A stretch of DNA of 64,000 nucleotides from Aneurinibacillus uraniidurans (GTDB lineage: Bacteria > Bacillota > Bacilli > Aneurinibacillales > Aneurinibacillaceae): the NCBI RefSeq assembly GCF_028471905.1, contig NZ_CP116902.1:2516501-2580500 (forward strand), written 5' to 3'. Position 1 is the stretch's first letter. Every line of letters starts with the position of its first letter. A program made the position numbers and the translations under genes. Below the pieces are notes generated by a model. It ran no database searches. It was not told the origin of the DNA and saw only the letters and a program-made list of their open reading frames with translations. Of the stretch, positions 34,871 through 43,004 are shown in pieces.

Positions 34871-36037
34871 TTAAGATTTAAATTTTTTGAGCAGGTCACC
34901 GAATTGGTCACCAAGTGTTACACCCATGCCTGCATTTTCTTCTGCTTGATACTGGGCTACAACTTTCTTTGTATCTTGTTTTTGTTTCTCTTCTTGCACT
35001 TCGCGAATGCTTAAGCTCATGCGCTCTTCATCTGGATTGATATCCAGAACTTTTACATTCACTTCTTCGCCCTCTTTCAGTACTTCATCTGGCGTACCAA
35101 TGTGACGATTCGCAATTTGAGAAATGTGTACAAGGCCTTCTACGCCCGGTGCTACTTCAACGAATGCACCAAAGCTTACGAGGCGCTTCACTGTTCCTTT
35201 TATAACAGCGCCAATTTTGAAACTCTGCGCAGCTTGTTCCCACGGACCTGCCTGCGCCGCTTTTATGCTAAGGCTGATGCGCTCATTTTCCTTGTCAATC
35301 TTGAGGATTTTTACTGTTACTTTATCCCCTTCTTTGAGAACATCGGACGGTTTATCCACATGGCTCCAAGCGATTTCCGAGATGTGTACAAGACCATCAA
35401 CCCCGCCAACATCCACAAATGCGCCAAAGTCTGTCAGACGCTGCACTGTTCCTTCGATTACAGAACCTGCCTGCAAATTCTCAAGCACTTGACCTTTTTG
35501 TTTGTTTACTTCTTCTTCAAGCACAGCACGGTGTGAGAGAATAACCTTGTTCTTCTCCTTGTCGAGCTCAATGACTTTCACAGACAACGTTTTGTCTTTG
35601 TAATCTGCGAAATCTTCTACAAAATGACGCTCAACATGGGAAGCTGGAACAAAACCGCGTACGCCGAGGTCTACTACAAGGCCGCCTTTTACGATATCTG
35701 CGATTGTTACCTCAAACACTTCGCCTGCTTCATGCTTACGTTGAAGCTCATCCCATGCCTGCACCGCATCAACAGCTCGTTTGGACACGATCATCTCATC
35801 TTTTTCTGCATCAAGACGGATGACTTTAACCTGGATTTCTTGGCCCTCGGACAGAACATCAGCTACTTTATCAATATGCAGGCTGGATACTTCACTAATC
35901 GGAAGAATGCCTTCATATTTATAGCCTACATCAATCAAAGCTTGCTTCTCGTCCACTTTGGAAACAGTGCCGGTCAGCACTTGATCTACTGCTACTTCAA
36001 GCTGAGCATTCAATTCGTTTTGATTTTCCTCTACCAT
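34871..36037 (-). CDS. rpsA: S1 RNA-binding protein (ribosomal protein S1 homologue)
   Basis: Four S1 RNA-binding repeats in 388 residues, each marked by V-x-G-T-V-x-x-x-x-x-x-G-A-F-V-D/E (about residues 18, 104, 189 and 274). This matches B. subtilis YpfD, a shorter S1-like protein than the six-domain E. coli S1, so a full ribosomal role is uncertain. ATG 36037 with AAGGAGG upstream is the start. The 5' region holds a strong hairpin. It lies between yphA and plsC/cmk. Confidence 0.9.
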   Translation of the reverse strand: MVEENQNELNAQLEVAVDQVLTGTVSKVDEKQALIDVGYKYEGILPISEVSSLHIDKVADVLSEGQEIQVKVIRLDAEKDEMIVSKRAVDAVQAWDELQRKHEAGEVFEVTIADIVKGGLVVDLGVRGFVPASHVERHFVEDFADYKDKTLSVKVIELDKEKNKVILSHRAVLEEEVNKQKGQVLENLQAGSVIEGTVQRLTDFGAFVDVGGVDGLVHISEIAWSHVDKPSDVLKEGDKVTVKILKIDKENERISLSIKAAQAGPWEQAAQSFKIGAVIKGTVKRLVSFGAFVEVAPGVEGLVHISQIANRHIGTPDEVLKEGEEVNVKVLDINPDEERMSLSIREVQEEKQKQDTKKVVAQYQAEENAGMGVTLGDQFGDLLKKFKS

Positions 36038-36124
36038 AGACCATACCTCCTTGAAATAAAAGCCATTCAAACAATAAATGCCAGCGCATTTATAGTAAAA
36101 CAGCAACATATTTATCTTAGCTTA

Positions 36125-36180
36125 CCAGAGATTGGAGAGCTGGCGCTAGTGCCAAACATGCTATTCTCTCCGAACTCTGG
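36125..36180 (-). promoter_or_regulatory. Large hairpin in the rpsA upstream region
   Basis: CCAGAG-x3-GGAGAG at 36125-36139 pairs with CTCTCC-x3-CTCTGG at 36166-36180, with a small TGGC/GCCA stem inside the loop. It lies 90 bases before the rpsA ATG, with no T-run. It could be an autoregulatory leader structure or an upstream protein-binding site. Confidence 0.45.
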
Positions 36181-36226
36181 AAAGTGAGACGACTTTACAT
36201 AAGACAGCCATCCTTCTGTAAGACAC

Positions 36227-36835
36227 CTATGCATTCCTATGTATATCCAGAAGAGATTGGATTTCCCGCTGAATGATGGTGGCCGCATGATGCATACGCT
36301 CCGTATTATTCTCACCAGCAGTTTCAGCTGCTAAGTCGAACGGTTTGCCATAAATGATCGTAATAGGCCGAAATAAGCGATATGCGCCAATGATCGCGAC
36401 GGGCACCACGCGTGCACCTGATTTCAGTGCAATCATGGCAGCACCTGGCTGTACTTCCCGCATCGTGCCATCCGCCTGCAGATTACGCGTTCCTTCCGGA
36501 AAAATTCCTACCGCATGCCCTTCCTGCAGAAGTTCAAGCGCCTTGCGAATTGCCTGGCGATCCCCTGCGCCACGCTTGACCGGGAAAGCTCCACATTCTC
36601 GGGCCAGCTTGCCGGCAATCGGCACATGGAACAATTCTTCCTTCGCCATAAAAAACACCTGGCGCTCAAGGCCTGAGCCAAGCGTAATCGGGTCCCAGTT
36701 GCTGATGTGGTTGCAGCAAAGCACAAGCGGACCGCTATCCGGAACATTCTCCTGACCAAGCACCCGGAAGCGATAGCCACCAGCAAGAAGTATCCTAGCG
36801 ACGCGACGCCAGAACGTATACACCCTGCCTGCCAT
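36227..36835 (-). CDS. plsC: 1-acylglycerol-3-phosphate acyltransferase
   Basis: A 202-residue lysophosphatidate acyltransferase that makes phosphatidic acid. Catalytic block I is N-H-I-S-N-W-D (H-x4-D), block III is F-P-E-G-T-R-N, and block IV V-V-P-V-A-I appears later. A single N-terminal hydrophobic segment anchors it to the membrane. Its ATG overlaps the cmk stop by one base. B. subtilis does not have plsC at this place, but several Bacillales do. Confidence 0.92.
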   Translation of the reverse strand: MAGRVYTFWRRVARILLAGGYRFRVLGQENVPDSGPLVLCCNHISNWDPITLGSGLERQVFFMAKEELFHVPIAGKLARECGAFPVKRGAGDRQAIRKALELLQEGHAVGIFPEGTRNLQADGTMREVQPGAAMIALKSGARVVPVAIIGAYRLFRPITIIYGKPFDLAAETAGENNTERMHHAATIIQREIQSLLDIHRNA

Positions 36836-37512
36836 TACGCTCGCTCTCCGACCTGCTCTTCGTACAAAGCGACGATACTCTCCACAACCTGATCAATCCC
36901 AAGACCCGTTGTATCAAGCAAAATCGCATCTTTCGCCTGCTTAAGCGGTGCGATCTCACGCTCACTATCCTTGCGATCACGCTCAGCAATATCGGCCATC
37001 AGCTGTTCACGATCAGCCGGTATCCCACGCTGCTCGAGTTCGCGCAGACGGCGCTCCGCTCGCTCTTCAATTGACGCCGTTAAGAAAATCTTAACCTCAG
37101 CATCCGGTAGTACATGGGTCCCAATATCACGCCCATCCATTACAACACTTCGGGAACGAGCCATCTCCCGCTGCAGCTCCGTCATCTTCTCTCGTACAGC
37201 TGGATGAGCGGCTACGGTAGATACATGCCCTGTCACATCCGGTGTGCGAATCGGGTCCGTGACATCTTCTTCATTCACATACACCCGCTGTCCGTCTGCT
37301 GTAACGTCGAGTACAAGCTTCATCTGATCTAAGAGAGCCCGCAGTGTTTGCTCATCTGTCAGCGAGCATGATGTACGAAGTGCCATATACGTGAGCGCAC
37401 GATACATCGCTCCCGTGTCAATATAAAGCATGCCGAGCTGTTCCGCAACACGGCGTGCTACGGTACTTTTGCCGGCCCCAGCCGGTCCGTCAATTGCAAT
37501 CTTCACATTCAT
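36835..37512 (-). CDS. cmk: Cytidylate kinase
   Basis: Phosphorylates CMP and dCMP. P-loop A-I-D-G-P-A-G-A-G-K-S-T-V-A at residues 6-19, Y-I-D-T-G-A-M-Y-R-A-L-T-Y for nucleotide binding, and M-D-G-R-D-I-G-T-H-V. 225 residues. Overlaps plsC by one base, and lies upstream of the S1 protein gene as in most bacteria. Confidence 0.97.
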   Translation of the reverse strand: MNVKIAIDGPAGAGKSTVARRVAEQLGMLYIDTGAMYRALTYMALRTSCSLTDEQTLRALLDQMKLVLDVTADGQRVYVNEEDVTDPIRTPDVTGHVSTVAAHPAVREKMTELQREMARSRSVVMDGRDIGTHVLPDAEVKIFLTASIEERAERRLRELEQRGIPADREQLMADIAERDRKDSEREIAPLKQAKDAILLDTTGLGIDQVVESIVALYEEQVGERA

Positions 37513-37554
37513 CCCACCATATTTATCCTTTTCCTGCTTCTCGCATCTGGAAAT

Positions 37555-37584
37555 AAAGAAAATAAGCAGGGTGTGCCTGCTTTT
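37555..37584 (-). terminator. Possible terminator after ypfB
   Basis: AGCAGG/CCTGCT stem followed by TATTTTCTTTATTT on the minus strand; the stem is short and the T-run interrupted. Confidence 0.5.
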
Positions 37585-37665
37585 CTTCTTCGTTTCCCTC
37601 TAAATCTGCACATAGCAGACCGCAGGCAATCCCATCATTGAATTACCTAAATAGTAACATAGGGA

Positions 37666-37857
37666 CTAGGGGGATGCAACGCCTTCCAACCGCACCGTTT
37701 CGACAAACGACTGGCGAAACGAGTCAAATGTAAGCAAAAATTGACTCCCTATTACAAGGGCGATTCCTACGAGAATTACCAGAATAAACCCCTTCTCTAC
37801 CCGACCTGCCAGACGGACAAAACGTTTCTCATAGGAAGACTGGTTCATTCGTGTCAT
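37666..37857 (-). CDS. ypfB: Small membrane protein YpfB (DUF5359-like)
   Basis: A 63-residue protein with a basic N terminus (R-F-V-R-L-A-G-R-V-E-K), one membrane span (residues 23-41) and an outside tail. In B. subtilis the small gene ypfB, of similar design, lies between ypeB/ypfA and cmk. GGAGGGATACGTT before ATG 37857 supports translation. ypfA (a flagellar brake in Bacillus) is missing between it and ypeB. Function unknown. Confidence 0.65.
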   Translation of the reverse strand: MTRMNQSSYEKRFVRLAGRVEKGFILVILVGIALVIGSQFLLTFDSFRQSFVETVRLEGVASP

Positions 37858-37917
37858 AACGTATCCCTCCTGCTCCCATCTTACCCGCTCTTTCCACTCT
37901 GTATTCCGTAACTACTC

Positions 37918-39276
37918 CTAGTGCATACCTGCTTTAATCTTTTCTACCTTTACTTCCTGACCCGTTTGCGTATCAATATAGATCCGATACGTTTCTTGTC
38001 CAATGGAACCATAAAACTCATACGCATATACCTCTTTCCCACGCTCATCTTCAATGATCGCTTTGTGGACCTCTTTTACAATAAACGCAGGATTCAGCCT
38101 CTTACGCGCCTGTGCTTCGCTAACCTTGGCCTTTGGAATGGTGCGTACCCGATGGTTTAACAGATAGCTCTCACCTTGAAAGCCCGTTGTCGTTCCATTA
38201 TCGAGCGCAATTTTAACCGTAACGGTATCTGGATATAAGCGCACATCCCCCTGCTTGCATACGTATGTGAATGCAGCCACTCCTTTATAATCGTCATAGG
38301 ACATAGCTTCCATATTCGTATACCCCCGACGCTTCAAGTACTCGTCTGCCCGGCGTTGTGCATCCCCCATACTAATCTTATGCTTGCCAATGTCTCGCTC
38401 ATCGAGCACCCAGATTACATGGCCGCCTTTTTTCGAAATATCAACAAACACAGGTGTCTTCTGATCTTTTCGTTCAATGCGTACACTGTACGATTCATAT
38501 TCCCTTGTTTTACCGTTATCCGTCACTGTTACTTGTTTAATCGCAGTCGCTGGTAGCTCAACAAATGCGAGCGCTTTTTTCTTTGCTTCATCTGCACTTA
38601 CCACTTGACCTTTCATGGACTGGATTTTCAACTTACGACCGGCATTCAAGCTACCAATTCCTGAACCAAATTCTACATCCTTATACCCTTCTACACTTTT
38701 ATCGAGTACTTTAAGACCATCGACAATCGTGTTATCTTGCGGATTATGCTCACTTGCAAGCGCCGTCTCGACATCCATCCAGCGCAGCTGCTTCGTCATA
38801 ATCGTACTTTGCACTTTTTGCAAGTCGCCGTGAATATCCTTTGAATGGGCGTACAGCTTGCCAAGGGTATCATATTCTTGCTTTGACAGCGGCTCGCGAT
38901 CTAGATCGCGCACCGCGGTCTGATAGCTAAAATCCGCTACATTCGCCAGGAACTTCTCCGTGTGGTTAAACGGCATAAGCGTAAGAGGAAGCTGAGACAC
39001 ATCATTCTGAGCCGAATACGCCAACCGCCACACATTTGTCAGGCTTGGTGTTAACTGCTGCCGCGAGTTAACTGCCATTGTCTTGCCAAGCTCATCCTGC
39101 AATCGATCCATATGATAGTTTAAATTATGAAAAGCTCGCTGGTACTGGTTCTCTGCCTTAATTAAAACCGAATTTTTTTCTTTGTTCTCTTGATACCCCC
39201 ACATTCCAGCCCCAATCACGCCAACAGCCAGCACAGGGAACAATACACCTGCAATTCGTCCATACATGTGCAGCAC
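37918..39276 (-). CDS. ypeB: Germination protein YpeB
   Basis: A 452-residue spore protein with an N-terminal membrane anchor (residues 9-27), a helical N-terminal half, and C-terminal PepSY-type repeats (A-D-E-A-K-K-K-A-L-A-F-V, D-A-Q-R-R-A-D-E-Y-L, E-A-Q-A-R-K-R-L-N). YpeB is required to place and protect the spore cortex-lytic enzyme SleB. In Bacillus sleB lies directly upstream in one operon; here the upstream genes are a zinc-ribbon protein and prsW, and no sleB is in the window. Confidence 0.93.
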   Translation of the reverse strand: MLHMYGRIAGVLFPVLAVGVIGAGMWGYQENKEKNSVLIKAENQYQRAFHNLNYHMDRLQDELGKTMAVNSRQQLTPSLTNVWRLAYSAQNDVSQLPLTLMPFNHTEKFLANVADFSYQTAVRDLDREPLSKQEYDTLGKLYAHSKDIHGDLQKVQSTIMTKQLRWMDVETALASEHNPQDNTIVDGLKVLDKSVEGYKDVEFGSGIGSLNAGRKLKIQSMKGQVVSADEAKKKALAFVELPATAIKQVTVTDNGKTREYESYSVRIERKDQKTPVFVDISKKGGHVIWVLDERDIGKHKISMGDAQRRADEYLKRRGYTNMEAMSYDDYKGVAAFTYVCKQGDVRLYPDTVTVKIALDNGTTTGFQGESYLLNHRVRTIPKAKVSEAQARKRLNPAFIVKEVHKAIIEDERGKEVYAYEFYGSIGQETYRIYIDTQTGQEVKVEKIKAGMH

Positions 39277-39329
39277 TCCTCCATCATCCAGTATTACCCG
39301 TAGTTTGAGGAAAGAAGTTGCTAATTATA

Positions 39330-39365
39330 CAAAAAAGCGAAGGGCTATATGAACACCCTTCGCTT
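39330..39365 (-). terminator. Terminator after the 54-residue gene
   Basis: Ten-base stem AAGCGAAGGG/CCCTTCGCTT with a TTTTTTG tail on the minus strand, starting at the stop codon of the small gene. Confidence 0.88.
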
Positions 39366-39528
39366 ACATCAATTCTGATACCGTATCAAACTGATCACGA
39401 TTGCTGCAAATGCACTGCTTAAACCCGGTTTCTATACATCCAAACTTGTTCAGTGAACCACGAAGTATATACCGTTCCCCACACTCCGAACAGCGGATCG
39501 TAACTTTATATCGTTCTGCCTCGTTCAT
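39364..39528 (-). CDS. Small zinc-ribbon-like protein, 54 residues
   Basis: Short open frame overlapping the prsW stop in an ATGA arrangement, with GGAGGAGG in the end of prsW as its ribosome site. Four to five cysteines are arranged as C-S-E-C (residues 14-17), C-I-E-T (31) and C-I-C-S (38, 40), a plausible metal site. The peptide is M-N-E-A-E-R-Y-K-V-T-I-R-C at its start. No family recognised. Coupling to prsW implies co-expression. Confidence 0.65.
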   Translation of the reverse strand: MNEAERYKVTIRCSECGERYILRGSLNKFGCIETGFKQCICSNRDQFDTVSELM

Positions 39529-40223
39529 ATTTTCTCAGCCTCCTCCTCGTAGTGTGCCCCGAACGCGGCCGCCATAGACCTGTTCAGCGCAACGCGACTG
39601 AGATTGAGCGCCAGAAGCCAGAGCACCAGCATGAACGGAGCCATCAACCACGGCCAAATCGGCTGCTGCATGAGAAGAATACGGTCATACGTACCATGTA
39701 ATATAACCGGAATCGCCAGACTAATGACAAGATACAAGCGGCGCCGGGTGCGGCTAGCACTGAATTTGGCTTTGCCAAAATAATAGCCCATCAACACTCC
39801 GAACAGACCATGCCCGGATACCGGAAGCAACGCGCGATAGAACGCCGCCGTCGCTCCACCATGTTCGCGCAGATAGAAAAAGTTCTCCAGCGTAGCAAAA
39901 CCAAGCGAGACCGCAACTGCATACACGATTCCATCATACGGCTCGTCAAATTCAACATGCTGATACACCGTATAATAAATGATAAACCACTTAAAAAACT
40001 CTTCAAGAAATCCAGATAGCACGTACGACTGGGCGAAGGCTCCTAACTGCAATTCTTCCTGAATCCCAAATTGTACAACCATCACTGGAAATACGAGCAA
40101 AAGCCCGATGATAAACATTCGTACCACCATATGTAGTGGCTCAATTTCATACTTATCTTTTAAATAAAAATAACTGAGTATGGCAATACCAGGGGCAACA
40201 GCAGCTCCCATGGTGGCTAACAT
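39525..40223 (-). CDS. prsW: Intramembrane protease PrsW
   Basis: A 232-residue polytopic membrane protein with the PrsW signature glutamates in G-F-L-E-E-F-F-K-W and F-A-T-L-E-N-F-F-Y-L, and a histidine in G-H-G-L-F-G-V. In B. subtilis PrsW makes the first cut in the anti-sigma factor RsiW, releasing SigW. An ECF sigma/anti-sigma pair lies at 3.5-4.7 kb in this window and is a possible target. ATG 40223 with AAGGGAG upstream is chosen. Confidence 0.9.
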   Translation of the reverse strand: MLATMGAAVAPGIAILSYFYLKDKYEIEPLHMVVRMFIIGLLLVFPVMVVQFGIQEELQLGAFAQSYVLSGFLEEFFKWFIIYYTVYQHVEFDEPYDGIVYAVAVSLGFATLENFFYLREHGGATAAFYRALLPVSGHGLFGVLMGYYFGKAKFSASRTRRRLYLVISLAIPVILHGTYDRILLMQQPIWPWLMAPFMLVLWLLALNLSRVALNRSMAAAFGAHYEEEAEKI

Positions 40224-40318
40224 AGCATTCGACTCCCTTGGGTTATTTATTGTACTCCTCATCGTAACACGGAATGTGCATGATGGAAATACAATTGCTG
40301 GAGGTATTTATGCAAAAC

Positions 40319-40349
40319 AAAAAACCTAACCATAAAATAAGTTAGGTTC
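40319..40349 (-). terminator. Terminator after the lipoprotein gene
   Basis: AACCTAAC/GTTAGGTT stem with a TTTTTTG minus-strand tail, about 23 bases past the stop. Confidence 0.85.
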
Positions 40350-40371
40350 CATAACCAAATCCAGCTGCCTT

Positions 40372-40860
40372 TCACTTCTGCTGGAACGTTACATTATGCT
40401 TTTTGGCCAGCGCTTCTATCTCCGTTTGCCACTGTCTAATTCCTTTACGTCCTTCTGCCAATTTATCATTAGCTTGCGCGAGTAACCCCACATCCTGTTT
40501 TTCCAGTGCATCCGACATTTGCAAAAAAGCACTGTACTGCTTATTGGCTGCTTGAATATAAATTTCATGTGCTGCCTGCAGCTCTTTGGTTGCGGGTTTG
40601 ATCGCTTCAAGTTTTTCAATGAAATCCCGATACTTCGGTATTACAGAATCCTGCAGTTTGTTGTATGTGATTTCATCATTTTTAAAATTGTTTCCGGTTA
40701 CGCTTTCATAATCTCTTATAGCATCTGTTTCTACTTTCGCAAGTTCAGGGAGCTTGTTATTAATGTAATCCTGCAGGTCTTTTGATACTTCACTTTGCCC
40801 ACACCCTACAAGAAATAACACAAGTAAAAAACCGATTAACATTATCGACCTTTTAACCAT
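40372..40860 (-). CDS. Hypothetical lipoprotein
   Basis: Signal peptide with K-R start, hydrophobic core and lipobox L-V-G-C (Cys20), so it should be a membrane-anchored lipoprotein. The rest is a helical bundle rich in Lys, Glu and Ala, without a known catalytic motif. AAAGGGGTGTG lies upstream of ATG 40860; the longer frame lacks a ribosome site. 162 residues. It is transcribed alone between ansA and prsW. Function unknown. Confidence 0.8.
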   Translation of the reverse strand: MVKRSIMLIGFLLVLFLVGCGQSEVSKDLQDYINNKLPELAKVETDAIRDYESVTGNNFKNDEITYNKLQDSVIPKYRDFIEKLEAIKPATKELQAAHEIYIQAANKQYSAFLQMSDALEKQDVGLLAQANDKLAEGRKGIRQWQTEIEALAKKHNVTFQQK

Positions 40861-40962
40861 GACCACACCCCTTTTACTACAGTAAATTCCCGCACACAAA
40901 AGATTATGACTACGAATTTACTATCTGCTGCACTGCGAGGTGTGGTACCTGACCTTTTCTCA

Positions 40963-41922
40963 TCAAAACAAATGTTTCACATCATTTATATCGCTCGCAA
41001 GCATCACCGCAAGGCGTATACGCGCTTTTTTGGAATCAAAGTCATTGCCAAGTATTACACCGTGTCTGTACAAATCGTACGCGCTTCCCCGGTAATCATA
41101 CGTAGTATCTACCCTACCTTCTTCTGCGCTTGTTGTAATAACAATGTGAATGCCTTGCGCAAGCGCCTCTTCAATCCCTTCCATCATGTTAGGCGCTGTC
41201 TGCCCCCGACCCGCACCTTCTAATATAATTCCTTTTGAACCAGACTGTACGGCTGCACGCAGAAATTTACTATCCGCACCCGCGTAGCACTTAATAATAT
41301 CTACCATCGGAATATCTTTCGTCAGCTTGAACGTTTCACGTCGAATCGGCTTCTGGTACACCACAACTGCATCATTGTCAATAATACCGAGATACCCGAA
41401 TCCGAATGAGTAAAACCCTTGCATATTGGATGCATGAACCTTTTTCACATAACGAGCGGAGAAAATACGCTCGTTAAACACCACGACAACACCTGCATTC
41501 TTCATATCATCACTGCAAGCCGTATAAACCGCATGACGAATGTTGCTGTATACATCGTTGCTCGCATCACTGAGCGCACGTTGTGAGCCTGTCAGAACAA
41601 CCGGACGAGCATCATCAATCGTTAAGTCAAGAAAGTACGCGGTTTCTTCCATCGAATCGGTTCCGTGCGTTACGACAATACCGGACACCGACTCATCCAT
41701 AAATACTTGCTCAATCTTCTTTTTCAGTACAAGCAACTCATCAAATCCAATGTGCATAGACGGAAGCTGAAGTACTGATTCGACTTGTATGTCAATGTCA
41801 GCCGGCAAGCTGCACCGTCTAACCAGCTCTTCTCCTGTTAACTCACCCGCTACAAGCATCCCCTTCTCATTCGGCACACTTGCAATCGTTCCACCTGTTG
41901 TAAGCAAAACCACTTTACGCAT
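40963..41922 (-). CDS. ansA: L-asparaginase
   Basis: Hydrolyses asparagine to aspartate and ammonia. The two threonine-containing catalytic motifs are T-T-G-G-T-I-A-S (residues 8-15) and V-T-H-G-T-D-S-M-E-E-T-A. No signal peptide, so it is the cytoplasmic type I form. 319 residues. It lies 14 bases after bdr and may be co-transcribed with it. Glutamate dehydrogenase upstream suggests an amino acid degradation setting. Confidence 0.94.
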   Translation of the reverse strand: MRKVVLLTTGGTIASVPNEKGMLVAGELTGEELVRRCSLPADIDIQVESVLQLPSMHIGFDELLVLKKKIEQVFMDESVSGIVVTHGTDSMEETAYFLDLTIDDARPVVLTGSQRALSDASNDVYSNIRHAVYTACSDDMKNAGVVVVFNERIFSARYVKKVHASNMQGFYSFGFGYLGIIDNDAVVVYQKPIRRETFKLTKDIPMVDIIKCYAGADSKFLRAAVQSGSKGIILEGAGRGQTAPNMMEGIEEALAQGIHIVITTSAEEGRVDTTYDYRGSAYDLYRHGVILGNDFDSKKARIRLAVMLASDINDVKHLF

Positions 41923-41936
41923 ATATAACCCCCATC

Positions 41937-42908
41937 TTATCGCTTTGCAATTTCTTCCACAATCAGTCCACCGTGAAAGCGTCCATTCTCAATAAAAATA
42001 ACATTAGCATTATTCCCTGCCGCAATAACCCCGGCAACAAACAAACCTGGCACGTTCGTCTCCATCGTCTCTGGGTTATGCTCTGGCTCTCCCGTCTCAG
42101 CACGCACTTCTACTCCAAGCCTGCCAAACAGAGAACGATCCGGGTGATAACCCGTAAGCGCCAGAACAGCGTCTACTTCTATAATTTTCTCTTCCCCGTT
42201 CTCTGACACAATGATGGATCCTTCTTCAATGCGAGTCACCGTCGTGTTAAACATTGCCTTAACCCACTCTTTATTCACCATCGATTCAAACACCGGTAAC
42301 ACCCATGCTTTAATCGATGGCGAATATGACTCACCCCGGTAGATCCATGTAACATCCGCCCCTGCGCGGTACAAATCCATCGCCGCATCGACCGATGAAT
42401 TTTTTCCCCCAATCACCGCAACTTTCATCCCCTGGTACGGATGCGCTTCCTTATAATAGTGCGACACATGCCCAAGCTCTTCTCCCGGCACACCAAGCAA
42501 GTTCGGATTATCAAAATACCCGGTCGCAACGATAACAAACCGCGCCTCATACTCTGTATGTGAGCCGTCCCGCTTTGTTGTATACACAGTAAATGTGCCA
42601 TCGTTCCGACGCTCTACCGTATCGACTTTCTCATACGAATGTAATCGGAACTTCCGCCGCTGTGTCACCTCACGATAATACGTAAGCGCTTCCTGCCGCG
42701 TTGGCTTCTCTCCTGTCACCACAAACGGAATATCGGCGATCTCGAGCAACTCTGGCGTACTGAAAAAATTCATGAATGTCGGATAGCCATAGATCGAATT
42801 CACTACGCATCCTTTCTCAATAATAAGCGGATCGATTCCTCTATTTTGCAGCTCAGCAGCCGCAGACAATCCGCATGGGCCTCCACCAATAATAATGACC
42901 TGTTCCAT
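41937..42908 (-). CDS. bdr: Bacillithiol disulfide reductase Bdr (YpdA)
   Basis: A 323-residue FAD/NADPH oxidoreductase. FAD loop G-G-G-P-C-G-L-S-A-A-A near the N terminus keeps the family-specific cysteine (Cys14), and a second dinucleotide loop is G-G-K-N-S-S-V-D-A-A. YpdA/Bdr recycles oxidised bacillithiol in the Firmicutes. ATG 42908 (M-E-Q-V-I-I-I-G) is preferred over an upstream frame without a ribosome site. It is next to gudB as in B. subtilis. Confidence 0.92.
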   Translation of the reverse strand: MEQVIIIGGGPCGLSAAAELQNRGIDPLIIEKGCVVNSIYGYPTFMNFFSTPELLEIADIPFVVTGEKPTRQEALTYYREVTQRRKFRLHSYEKVDTVERRNDGTFTVYTTKRDGSHTEYEARFVIVATGYFDNPNLLGVPGEELGHVSHYYKEAHPYQGMKVAVIGGKNSSVDAAMDLYRAGADVTWIYRGESYSPSIKAWVLPVFESMVNKEWVKAMFNTTVTRIEEGSIIVSENGEEKIIEVDAVLALTGYHPDRSLFGRLGVEVRAETGEPEHNPETMETNVPGLFVAGVIAAGNNANVIFIENGRFHGGLIVEEIAKR

Positions 42909-42941
42909 ACTTCCAACCCCTTTCCTGTACCAACCGAACAA

Positions 42942-42975
42942 AAAAATCCTCTACAATATTGTAGAGGATTTTTTA
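42942..42975 (-). terminator. Palindromic terminator between gudB and bdr
   Basis: Near-perfect 15-base palindrome AAAATCCTCTACAAT and its complement, with A-run and T-run on either side, directly before bdr. Confidence 0.88.
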
Positions 42976-43004
42976 CTCACAATTCAACTGCGGATGTGCA
43001 GATT

